Source: Takakia lepidozioides (lineage: Eukaryota > Streptophyta > Takakiopsida > Takakiales > Takakiaceae). From it: a stretch of DNA of 64,000 bases. The position numbers and the translations under genes were made by a program. The notes beneath the pieces are model-generated. The model did no database searches. It was not told the origin of the DNA and saw nothing but the letters and a program-made list of their open reading frames with translations. This document shows positions 49,074-58,715 of the stretch, piece by piece. The stretch covers positions 16,368,001 to 16,432,000 of the forward strand of contig CM060732.1 of the NCBI GenBank assembly GCA_030704615.1, read 5' to 3'. The first letter of the stretch is position 1; each line of letters starts with the position of its first letter.

Positions 49074-50905
49074 GTTAGCTATTTCATGAGCATGAGCGGC
49101 ATGAGCGGAGTAGCAAGACAATCGGTTTTCATGAGCAGAAGTACAAATTTCGAAAATAAAAAACATTATAAAACATTAATTTAATGCAATGTGTCAGAAA
49201 AAAAAAACAAATATATTATTCGGCACCTTGAAGGGAAAATTGTAGTTTTGAGAGTTGTGCTCATGATATTTCGTCTTCCGCTCATGTCAATTCCCAGCGA
49301 CATGTGCAAAAATGGCGCCGAATTTCACGGTAATAGGGTCCGTAACCGGAAAAAACCGCGACGTATTTCGCGGTAATAGGTCTCTCTGCCGAAAAATGGT
49401 GCCGAATTCCGCGGCTATAGGTCCCCTCATGACAGGTGTGTAAGCCCAAAATTTGGAAATGTGGTGCCGAATTTCGGTACATGGTGCCGGGGATTGCACA
49501 GATGTTGGGCAGTTCTGGGCCATGTAATTGGAAATTTGGCGCCATTTTTCCAGACATCGTTCCCGTGCATGTTCGGACTTAGCCAGTTTTTGGCCCAAAA
49601 TAGGGAAATTTGGCGCCATTTTTCCAGACACAAGGGTACTAGTGCATGTTGGGACTTAGCCAGTTTTCGGCCCAAAATAGAGAAATTCGGCGCCATTTTT
49701 CCAGAAATGGCCCCACAACTGCTTTTGTTGGATCTCAGTTTGAATGGAATATTGCCTCATTCCAGGAGTTTTGGGGTGCATTTCATTACACTGCAAAAAA
49801 AAGTCTGATACATGAAAATGCAATTGAAAATATCCATATGGAGGATTCCCTTTGCCCCATCAATGATTCCTGGAATCCCTAAGGAGGAGTTTGTGGAGCT
49901 CGTTCACGCTCAACGCCGATGCATGAATAAAGTCATCAATAGTCACGTTCATCCTCAACCTCTTCAGGTAAATGTAATACAGATGCTTGCACGGGTAATA
50001 CTTTGAACCCTTCTTTGCTTCCATCAACGAGAAGTCCATACAATTGCAAGTCGGCTCCACTCCAATCGTAATTGTGTATACATCGTCGCGTACAGCCGAG
50101 CCGGCCGTTGCCATCCGATAAACACGCCCAAGGCCGGGTGGAGGTACGTCCATGGAGCTCTGAATAGTGCAAGCCATCCCAAGAGCATTGGCAATCCGAG
50201 TCTCATTCAACTTGTTGGGAGGGTGTCGTCTCTTCACTCTTCCGAATCGCATTGTGGGATGTGCAGAATTGTCCAATCCGTCTCTACTGGACCGAGCAGT
50301 CTGCAATGGCTGGGTCTGAGGAACTGGAAATGTGTGGGCCGGGACGTCTGTGCGTTGCACCATTCGAAATCCTGCTGCAGATAGAGCATCCGCCTCATTC
50401 TGAGAGAGGCTGCAACCCGGTGCAACAGGCCAGACGCCCGGAGGCTCCGGCATTCCCTGAATCTCGTACTTGGGCTTGCCAAATACACAGGTCATTATGT
50501 CGTGCCTACAGAACCAAAACGTCTGCGTTGTGGCGTGAGCAAATGTGGGAGTAAAAAATCTGCCGCTGAAACAAGGTGCAGGTACAGCACCGTGTGGGTT
50601 CCTCCGAATCATCTCACCACATCGTGCTCTCGTATCCACCCAGATGGCGCAGCACTTCCCTCGAAATGTCGGCAATGACCTTGCAATTCTCCACTGTGAC
50701 TCCGACACTCTTGTCTCCACAATGGGAATATTGTACTGTTTTACTACAGATGGCTCGTTATGTTGCCCGGGCACGTGCCCTGTGCTCAAAGGAGATGGCG
50801 ATCTTGAACGTGCAGGACTTGCGGTGCTCGACGAGACCTCCTCGGGCAACATCACAGGACCACGAGGGAGCGTGCAAATATTCTTGTCAGCTCGCCATGA
50901 ATCCT
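49074..50905. mobile_element. Block M3: insertion with M-type left end and SWIM ORF
   Basis: PPR sequence stops at 49073 inside a GATCAAAGATCGTTGAGG segment that runs on uninterrupted at 43398-43415. A TATTTCATGAGC/CATGAGCGG end then follows, as in M1 and M2. The right edge, near 50905, meets PPR-associated subterminal repeat. Contents: a palindrome-bearing repeat field and one ORF. Confidence 0.5.
49300..49705. repeat. Repeats with GGCGCC-centred palindromes
   Basis: Units of ~80-120 bp with cores such as GGAAATTTGGCGCCATTTTTCC-like arms (49528-49552, 49607-49628, 49682-49703) and GGAAATGTGGTGCCGAATTTC (49455-49475). The repeated flank is CCAGTTTT(T/C)GGCCCAAAATAG. They resemble the M1 palindromes in the GGAAAT...GG(C/T)(G/A)CC design but differ in the arm. 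Confidence 0.75.
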
Positions 50906-50924
50906 TTTGACATGTTACTGCCAA
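49860..50924 (-). CDS. SWIM zinc-finger protein (possibly 5' truncated)
   Basis: The C-terminal third holds a SWIM finger: YTITIGVEPTCNCMDFSLME, then CKHLYYIYLKRL, i.e. C-x-C-x(n)-C-x-H (about residues 289-322). The N-terminal half has a Cys/His-rich region, CCAIWVDTRARCGEMIRR and FWFCRHDIMTCVFGKPKY, that may bind zinc too. SWIM domains occur in MULE-type transposases and in DNA- or protein-binding factors. No DDE core is visible here. The first codon is TTG and lies in PPR-associated repeat, so the true 5' end is lost or spliced. The first clear Met is internal. Confidence 0.65.
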   Translation of the reverse strand: MAVTCQKDSWRADKNICTLPRGPVMLPEEVSSSTASPARSRSPSPLSTGHVPGQHNEPSVVKQYNIPIVETRVSESQWRIARSLPTFRGKCCAIWVDTRARCGEMIRRNPHGAVPAPCFSGRFFTPTFAHATTQTFWFCRHDIMTCVFGKPKYEIQGMPEPPGVWPVAPGCSLSQNEADALSAAGFRMVQRTDVPAHTFPVPQTQPLQTARSSRDGLDNSAHPTMRFGRVKRRHPPNKLNETRIANALGMACTIQSSMDVPPPGLGRVYRMATAGSAVRDDVYTITIGVEPTCNCMDFSLMEAKKGSKYYPCKHLYYIYLKRLRMNVTIDDFIHASALSVNELHKLLLRDSRNH

Positions 50925-52173
50925 TGTGGTCGACAGGAAAGTATCGAAAAACAGATAATAGAGATGTGGAGAAGCTCTAGAATGAATACGGTTCCGACCC
51001 CAGTCAATGGTGGAACAATCCAGGCAAAAAGGTGAATGCCTGTTGGAAGCAGACGCAAGTCAGCATATGAACTAGTGTGATAAGTAGGGTTGGGGTGTTT
51101 GCTGGAACAATTCTAGAGTGTTATTGTCAGCTGCTAGCATCAAGGCAAGGATGTATGCATGATTTGTTCAGAGGCATGGATAGCTGACGGAGCAGGGAGC
51201 AGTGTGGGTCCAGATTCATCCAAGAGGGCTGGATTTCAAGCTCCAAATCGCCTACAATTCCCTCTGGAAGCAGCACACACCTCGCACACACAAGAGGTCA
51301 TCTTGGGTGCATGGTCAGTCAAATCCTCCATGGGTCATGACACAAGGTCGAGGACAATGTGGTGTGGGCACCTTCTTCTTTGACCTATTTCAGCCTATTT
51401 TTCCCTCTCATCAGACCCAGCCCTGAATTTGCATATTGAATGCTGTAAGTTAGCTCGTTGGGTGGATGTGGGGTGGTTTGGAGTGACTTTGACAAGTTAC
51501 TGCTGATGTGGCAATAGGAAAGTACCCAAAAACAGATAACAAGATGAAGAGAAGCTTTGGGATGAACACTTTCCGACCCTAGTCAGTGGGGGGACAATGG
51601 AGACAAAAAGGTGAGTGCTTGTTCGACTACAGAGAGAAGCAGTTGCAATTCAGAATTGGAACTACTATTAAGTCCTAGGTTGAGGTATTTTTCTGGAAGA
51701 ACTTCACGCCGTCACTGTCAGCTGCTAGCAGCAAGGCTGAGGGATGTATTCATGATCTGTACATGGGCAGGGATAGCTGAGGGACCAGGGATAGAGGTCC
51801 ATATTCATGTTCAGGTTCAGGCTGAGGGATCAATAGCTAAAAGAAATCAGCTGGAGTAGATGGTCAATTGTTGTAAGTGGAAACATTAGCGGCAGCACAA
51901 TTGATAGAATGAGGTGCTGCTAATGAAGGCACCTTCCTCAACACATTTCAGCCTGTTTTTCCAAATATGGTTGGGGTGTAAGAACAAATCTAGGCTGTCA
52001 TCATCAGTTGCTAGCAGCAAGACAATGATATATGCATGATTTGTGCTGAGGCATACATAGTTGAAGGAGCAGGGATAGAGTGCGGGTGCAGATTCACCCA
52101 AGAGGGCCGGGCTTCAAGCTCCAGATTGACTCTATAGCTACAACAAACCTGCAGATGGTCAACTGGCAGCAGC
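50906..52173 (-). repeat. Inverted subterminal repeat units
   Basis: Two to three degenerate units, reverse-complementary to 21388-22475: landmarks GGAAAGTA(T/C)C..AAAACAGATAA at 50938, 51518 and 52350, and a TCATGCATTTG-type element. No gene. Confidence 0.65.
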
Positions 52174-53624
52174 GGCACAATTTATAAAATCAGACACTAC
52201 TAATGAAGGCATCTTATTCAACACATTTCACCTTGTTTTTCCCTCTAATCAGAAATGGCCCTAAATTTCCATGTTGAATTCTGCAAGTTAGCTGGTTGAG
52301 TGAATCTAGTTTGGAGTGACTTTGATATGATACTACCAATGTGACAACAGGAAAGTATCTAAAAACAAGTAGCAGAGATGAGGAGAAGTTGTGGAATGAA
52401 TACTATTCTGCCCCAATCAATGATGGGACAACCAAGGCAAAAAGATGAATGCATGTTACATTTCGTAGACTAGCAGACGCATTCAGCATAGGAACTAGTG
52501 TAAGAAGCTGAGTTGGATGTTTCCTAGAATTAATCGAGGTTGTCATTGTCAGCTACTAGCAGCGAGGCAAGGATGAATGCATGATTTGTGCAGAGGCATG
52601 TGTAGCTGAAGGAGCAAAGAGAGTGTGGGTCTAGATTCATCCAAGAGGGCCAGATTTCAAGCACAAGATTACCTATGATTCCCTGTGGATCAATAGCTAC
52701 AAGAAACCTGCATGGGTAGATGGTCTATTCCGTGGGACTCAATTTGTCACTGAGCCTTGCATTATGAGGATCACAATTGCTTGGCAGCTTACCTGCATGA
52801 GGCCTTGACCCTTAGGCAATCCCCAGAGCAGTAGTAGCTTTGGGCTACTTTTTTACTTTGGTTTTCTCATTTTGTATCATAAGCTCTTGAGCTTTCCACA
52901 GATGTAAGAAAGTACCATTTGTTTCATTTCATTTCACTTTCATTTTGTTTTGTTTCATGGCATGTCTTTCATTGTTTTCGCATTTCTAATGACATGATTA
53001 GTTCTCTTGTATGGCATTACATGCGTACTAGTTGGCTCATTACAAACACCAAAACTTCAAAGCATGAACCACTATGAGTGATTGTTCAAGTAATTTCGAG
53101 CACTTCATTTAGAGTAGTAAAGTAGTGGTTGCGCCGACTTCTGCAGTCGCAGTTGCCACTGGGCATGTAGCACTGCAAGTTATGTGGTCAACTACCACGT
53201 GGCGTCCCAGGCCCGTGGCCACGTGGCAGCAGTGCTGCTCGCCGTGGCGCCGCCACGTCGGCGTCCACATTGGCGTCCACATCGTTGTCCACATCCGCGT
53301 CCACGTCCGCGTCCATGTGTCACCGCGCTCTGGTGAGTCAGTCCACTCATCCGGAGGGAAAAGTCAAAGTTAGCCCAAAAGGTCAGACACACAGGCGGCC
53401 CGCCCGGTTACGCCACGTGGTTCTTCAGCATTAATCGCAATAATCGCTGAGCAGTTGTTCACACGTCTGCGTCCTTTACCACTCCAATCATTGGATGTCC
53501 GACCCAACTTCCACGTCTGTTGTAACTAGTCGTTTGTAACTTCTAGTCGATCCCAGTTTTTTGACTTTTACGACTCAAAATGAGTCGTTACCCCAGTAGT
53601 AAATGACACGAATGCTTCTAGTGC
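52174..53624 (-). repeat. Right arm of the ~1.4-kb inverted repeat
   Basis: Reverse complement of 20544-21950, ending GACACGAATGCTTCTAGTGC. It contains the same CACGTGG-rich GC block (53190-53300) and the CGACTCAAAATGAGTCG palindrome (53570-53586). The adjacent outer sequence (ATTGACGACAG) belongs to the palindrome array of the next locus. Confidence 0.85.
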
Positions 53625-53627
53625 ATT

Positions 53628-54060
53628 GACGACAGCTTTATCTTGCCCTACATTCCTCCTAAACCATTGGAAAAACACCCTAGAACTACAGCAGATTAAG
53701 ATGTCGTTGAGGACAACTTAATCTTGCCCTGCATTGAACCCAAACCATGGGAAATACACCCTAGATCTGCAGCAGATTAAGCTGTCGTTGACGACAGCTT
53801 AATCTTGCCCTACATTGAACCCAAACCATGGGAAATACACCCTAGAACTACATCAGATTAAGCTGTCGTTGACAGCTTAATCTTGCTCAGCAATGAACCC
53901 AAACCATGGGAAATACACCATAGAACTACAGCAGATTAAGCTGTCGTTGACGACAGCTTAATCTTGCCTTGCATTCAACCTAAACCATGGGAAAAACACC
54001 CTAGAACTACAGCAGATTAAGCTGTCGTTGACGACAGCTTAATCTTGCTCCTAATTTTAT
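53628..54060. repeat. Tandem ~90-bp units each holding a 30-bp palindrome
   Basis: Five to six units of ~80-95 bp, each with GATTAAGCTGTCGT, a two-base spacer and the reverse complement of that arm (intact at 53775-53804, 53933-53962, 54015-54044; decayed at 53693-53723 and 53855-53882), joined by an AACCCAAACCATGGGAAATA-type link. The same palindrome occurs at 56970-56999. It lies just before a 3' splice site of a ParB-type exon, so it is intronic. Confidence 0.88.
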
Positions 54061-54084
54061 GTCGTAACATATGTCATTTTGCAG

Positions 54085-54730
54085 AAAAAGAGGAAGAAAG
54101 CAGGGGGAAGCCAGCATCCAGAGGAAACAGTTGTACCTCAAGACAGGGACTTAGTTGTGGATGCCAACTATGAAGCCAAGGTGCATTCTCTTTTGTACAC
54201 CACCAAGGTGAACTCGAGGAAAGTCATCAACTCTATGGAAGTGAAAGACGACACTCTATTCCTTCCTCTGTGCCAGATGATTTGTATGCCAGCAGTTCGG
54301 CCTGCCCTTCACCACGATATCAAGAAGCTACAGGGGGATTTTACCCATGGGTACTTGAAGGGTTCGGCTGTGTTTTACGTGTCAGTGACTGATATCCAGG
54401 GATCCGAGAAATTGGTGGACCTGGATATAATGACAGTTGGGACCCGCTTTGGAAAGAAGTGAATATGGAGTTTGAGATTGAGCTTTCATAGAACCCAGCA
54501 CACGTGCAGTACATGAACAAAATGTTCTTTGTCTGGGATGGCAACCACCGTTTGGCCTGGATGGAGTACATCAACATGATGTATGTGGAGAACAAAGAGT
54601 GGCACTATCGGGTTCTGTCGATGGTCCTGGATCCGGAGGGGAAGTTGTTAGAGGGCTGTCTGGGACTTAGACAGTTTTACGGGTTCTGTGGGGTACCCTT
54701 AATTTTGCGCAGACTTACATACTGGGGAAC
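54085..54730 (+). pseudogene. ParB-like exon of the methyltransferase-like gene family, broken
   Basis: After a TTTTGCAG acceptor the exon encodes KKRKKAGGSQHPEE, FLPLCQMICMPAVRPALHHD, KGSAVFYVSVTDIQG and, in another frame, KMFFVWDGNHRLAWMEYI. These match exon 2 of the gene at 37157-42366 (PLCRMVSLPIVRQALPGD, GSAAFYVSI, KMFFVWDENHRL). A frameshift near 54430 and a TAG near 54489 break it, and downstream exons are missing. Decayed copy. Confidence 0.75.
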
Positions 54731-56095
54731 TGAGTCAAGAATAGCCAGATGTGACAGGCATCTGGTGGGATCATGGTGGATGGAGAATCAAAATTTTTGA
54801 TGTGCATCAAATTCCCTGTGAAACTAAGAAAGAAAGATTGTCCAAATAATTCTCTAAGAGGTTCTTGGAATTGCCAGACGGTTGCAAGGAAAACATTCTC
54901 AAGAGAGTGCATGATGCTGATCCAGAGTGGGGTGAGTAGAAAGGAGTGATAAAGATTTATCAAGTGGCATGTAAAGGGAGAGCTAGATGGTTGCCAACAC
55001 TGGTTTATGTGATAGCGCTGCTATCCATTAAACGAGTGGAGTTTGAAGGCTGGGAGGAACGGAAAGTGAATGTTTTCACTCATATGCATGAAGAGCTTGT
55101 ACTGGTAAAGAATTGGATTCCTAACGATATCTTGTGGATCAAACTTACACCAAGAATAGCTTTTCAGACGTGTTTGCCATATGGTTATATGGTAACGGAG
55201 CCTTCTAGTATAGCCAAGGGTGCATTAAAGCTTGAAAGAAATCCAGGCATATACGAGAGATACTACAAGAGAGAGTTTTAGTTATTGCCTCATTAATGAT
55301 ATGAAAGACATGGGACATGAGTGATGAAAGGGAAGCTAGACTCCATAGATATTCAGCGAAAAGAGAAAGTTATTTGAAAGCTAATTATCCATATCTCTGG
55401 GAGAGAGGAATAGACATAGGGGAATCATCTGGACCTCTCACACCATTAAGGCTAGAGAGTATGTCACCCATACCGGAAGAACCAGATTTGGATGCCACTC
55501 CTTCTTATTCTTTACAAGAAAGATTAGGGATTTGGTACAGGAAGAAGATCAGCCACGAGGGGAAAGATCTGAGGTACATCCCTGGGTTAAAGATTAGACA
55601 GAAATCTTTGATCAGAGTTGGCATGGAACACCAAGAGCAGCAACTCCAATTTATGAAACACAAGACAAAGAAGGAGAGGAAGATGTGGCAGAGCCAACGG
55701 AGAGTTCAGACTCTCCAACACCACTTCAGTTGAGTTATATGAGTGAGGAAGAAGAAATCCAAGAGAAGAACTTGGAAGATGAAAGAGTATGAAGAAGTAG
55801 ACCCAATAGTTGAGGTTGAGACTACAACCAGGACATCCCAACCTGTTGGACCTGGATCAAGTGGAGCACTTGGATCACAGGCCAACACAGGTGTCGGCTT
55901 AGGGGGATCAGGCGGGCAGCTTGGATCTGGCTCTGGGGGGACAGGGAGTGTGGGAAGTAGTGCAACTGGAGCTGAGGGTACTGCAAGTATAGCAGGGAGT
56001 GCTCAGGGGCCAACACCTGGTGGTAGTTCTTCCGGGACTATGACCACATTTTTCCCAAGGGGCATGAGGCCAGGAAATGGCTACACTTTTCAAAG
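54731..56095 (+). other. Plus-strand frames probably belonging to the 5' part of a decayed Ty3 element
   Basis: Three frames: 54946-55281 (VACKGRARWLPTLVYVIALL ... KLTPRIAFQTCLPYGYM, unknown), 55317-55733 (highly charged, YLKANYPYLWERGIDIGESS) and 55743-56099 (Gly/Ser-rich linker then TFFPRGMRPGNGYTF). A charged N-terminal segment followed by a Gly/Ser linker is common upstream of Ty3 Gag capsids, and a capsid does occur at 57402. No direct domain match; assignment rests on position. Confidence 0.35.
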
Positions 56096-56339
56096 GTGAT
56101 AGGCACACCACTCTGCTATACAGATGCTCAATTCTCTGCGAGACAGCCCGCAAGCACCCCGCCGCAAAACGAAAACCCCAATTATGAGCCATTACGTTTT
56201 TGGTTGATTTGTCATTCGTTGAGAGGGAGGGATGAAAACCTAACCGCCATCCACATGTGCCATTTACCGGAGGGATGTCTTTGGAGGTTACAGTCTGGCG
56301 CTTGTCATTTCAGACTCGCCACACTGGAGCAGGTCCCAA

Positions 56340-57250
56340 GAACGAGAGCGTTTCCACAAAGAAAAGAGCGAGAAGACAATCTTTGTACTTCACGTCAGGC
56401 AGAGGTTGAGAGCGAGGGAGAGGATGAATAAAGTTAGGAGGGCGTTGAATTTGTCTAAGGGAGACAGCGAGCGCGAGGGGGAGGGATCTGTGGGCAAAGG
56501 GATGGAGAGTCGGGCAGGTAAGGAGCCCATTCTGGACAAGCAACTCGAGGAGCTGTTGGAGCTGCCTCTGTTGCAAGCGATACAGGAGGAGGAAGGTGAA
56601 AGGGAGAGCGGTGCTCCTGCGAAAGAGGAGGCAACGCAACAAAGCCCGCAGAGGGGCCTGGCGACAAGGGGGCGGCCCTCCTCCATGCAACTGTCTTTGC
56701 GCCCGTTGAAGGAGAAAGCTCAAGTGGAAAGCAGCATCGGGTTAGGAGTGGACGACACTTCCAGCGGTGGACAAAGTTTGATCCAGGTGAGTACATCAGC
56801 GCCTTGGATTTAGATCACCTTGTTCCCTGAATCGTAGCGATAATAAGAGCAGTAAGAAACGTAGATGTGAGCCCGTTTTAAGATGGCGTTGACGATAGCT
56901 TAGAACGGCATCGCATCCTGTCCGCCATTGCATGCTTAAGGATATTGAACAAGCAGATGAGAACAGGGTGATTAAGCTGTCGTCAACGACAGCTTAATCT
57001 GCCACCTCTGTGAGACATCGTGCTTGGTTCCAGGGATGTACTCTTGTTTGCCACTAGCCTAATGTTGTTTGAGGATGAGTGCAGTCGCCTGCAATGTATA
57101 CAGGATTAAGATGGCGTTGACAATACCTTAATTTGGGCCTGAAATTGTTACCTTGATTATGCTTTTTGGCAGAGACAGCGGAAGAAGGCTTGGGAGAGTC
57201 AGCGTCAGTTGTCATCCGGGGATCCTGGTGTTGAGTAGCAGACCATGTCA
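56340..57250 (+). pseudogene. First two exons of another methyltransferase-like gene copy
   Basis: 56363-56789 encodes RQRLRARERMNKVRRALNL then an acidic/Gln-rich tail and ends FDPG before GTGAGTAC. It resembles exon 1 of the M1 gene (KLRKLYFGRRPMPKGRKQMR) and the fragment at 58409-58715 (TLYFTSNKQRVRAKERMRKA). The following intron (56790-57170) holds palindrome 56970-56999 and decayed ones at 56876 and 57104. After a TTTTTGGCAG acceptor the next exon (57171 on) starts RQRKKAWESQRQLSS and quickly meets stops. It sits inside a Ty3 gag region. Confidence 0.6.
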
Positions 57251-57401
57251 GACCAGGGTCATGTCGCCCAGGAGGAGGAGGTGCAGGTATTGCAGTCTCT
57301 ACGGCAGGTTGTAGCCATTGAGGAGCACTAGAAAAACACACAGGTGTCTCCACAAGCCGTGAAGGAGAAGAGTCAGGCGCAAGGCAGAAGGCAAGGAGGA
57401 G

Positions 57402-58408
57402 GTGGCGGGTCTTCCAGCGAAGGAAATAAGCCTGAGAACATGGGTAAAACCACCTTTTCCAATATATGCAGGAAAAGGGGATCCTGATGTACACATCAGC
57501 CAATTTGAGCACATGTGTATAGTGAACAATGAGAATGGCGAGGATGCCAAATTGAGACTGTTTCCTTATTCACTTATCAAGAAAGCAAGTGGATGGTATG
57601 CAAGGTTTCCTAATAATCATTTCCTAACCTGGAATGGCCTTAGTACATCATTCCGAAACAGGTTCAGGACAAGCAAAACTGAGGATGAAGTGTATGGGAG
57701 TTTACAACAGTTGAGGCAAAAGAAGCATGAAACTGTTGAAGAATATATATGGAAAAGATGGAGTTAATGATGAAAAAGCTGGCTACTGTACCAGCACCAG
57801 GATTACAGAAGACTTGATTTGTGAGTGGACTAAGACCCGAATTACAAAAGAAAGTGGATATGCTACCTCATAATACAATGGACTAGATATTCAAAACAGC
57901 CAACAGAATTGAGCAATTGGGAATGCTCAGGAGAGATAAGAGGGTTGATGATGACTCTGAAGATGAGTCAGACGAGGAAAAAGAGCAAGAGCTCAGGAGG
58001 AAGAGCAAGAAGAAGGAAAAGTTGAAGAGGGACAACTATGAAAAAAGATTGGAAGAAATCTTGAAAAAAGTACGCCACAGAGGCTGCAACATATTGGAGG
58101 AAGGGTGTTTGCTGTGCAAAGTGCCAAAATGAAGGCCATACCACAGCTGAATGCCACATGAAGGAGAAACACTGTACTATCTATAAAATGGATAACCACT
58201 CTACTGAGAATTAATATTACAATAGCAGGACAGCTACAAGAGAACCTAGGCAAGTGAGGGTGCATCAAGTGCAACCCCAGCCAAGAAGAAACAATGACCA
58301 GGACCACTATGGTAGGCCTGGTGGATATAACAATGGTATGGCAGGAAGAGGTAATCCAAGAGGGAATTACCAAGGCAATCCCAGAGGCAACTATCAGGGT
58401 AATCCAAG
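57402..58408 (+). pseudogene. Ty3 Gag capsid remnant
   Basis: Frames give PFPIYAGKGDPDVHISQFE, NENGEDAKLRLFPYSLIKK, SGWYARFPNNHFLTWNGLST and FRNRFRTSKTEDEV, a clear Retrotrans_gag capsid. Shifted frames then give a charged coil (57917-58132), a degenerate CCHC-like FAVQSAKMKAIPQLNAT stretch and an RG/NPRGNYQG-rich tail (58294-58408). Several indels make it non-functional. Confidence 0.82.
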
Positions 58409-58715
58409 GGCGCAGTGCTTCCTCCCGAGCCCAGCTGACTTCCTCGTCCTCCCCCCCTTCTATTGGAGGTTGCTCTTTGGTCGCCTCCGGGATCACTTCA
58501 AGACCTTCCTCTCCAAACAATGGTTGCATAATCGGGTTTTGGCGTTCGTCCTCATCTCCGCCGGAGGTTTCTTCTCCCATTCTAAGTATCCGTCTCGCCT
58601 TCCTCATCCTCTCCTTAGCGCGTACCCTTTGCTTGTTTGATGTGAAGTAAAGTGTTCTTCGACGTTTTCTTCTCCCTCGGGATGTGGTCACCGTCTCTAC
58701 AGAATCCAGGGTTGC
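58409..58715 (-). pseudogene. Isolated first exon of the methyltransferase-like family
   Basis: Minus-strand segment ATLDSVETVTTSRGRRKRRR, TLYFTSNKQRVRAKERMRKA, RRILRMGEETSGGDEDE and an acidic tail, matching the basic first exons at 42196-42366 and 56363-56789. It is joined abruptly to Ty3 gag sequence on the left and to the M2 end on the right. Confidence 0.55.

Noticed and set aside
49860-50924. Calling the SWIM ORF a MULE transposase
   Set aside because: No DDE catalytic region or FAR1-type domain is visible and the 5' end is missing, so the name would go beyond the evidence.
20544-53624. Stating that 20544-53624 is one giant transposon
   Set aside because: The outer flanks (GAGAGGAA and ATTGACGACAG) do not form a target duplication and another terminus lies at 26961, so one unit is not proven.
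53628-54060. CRISPR-like array of regular palindromic repeats
   Set aside because: The links between palindromes are themselves repeated rather than unique spacers, no cas genes exist and the locus is a eukaryotic intron. It is a tandem repeat.
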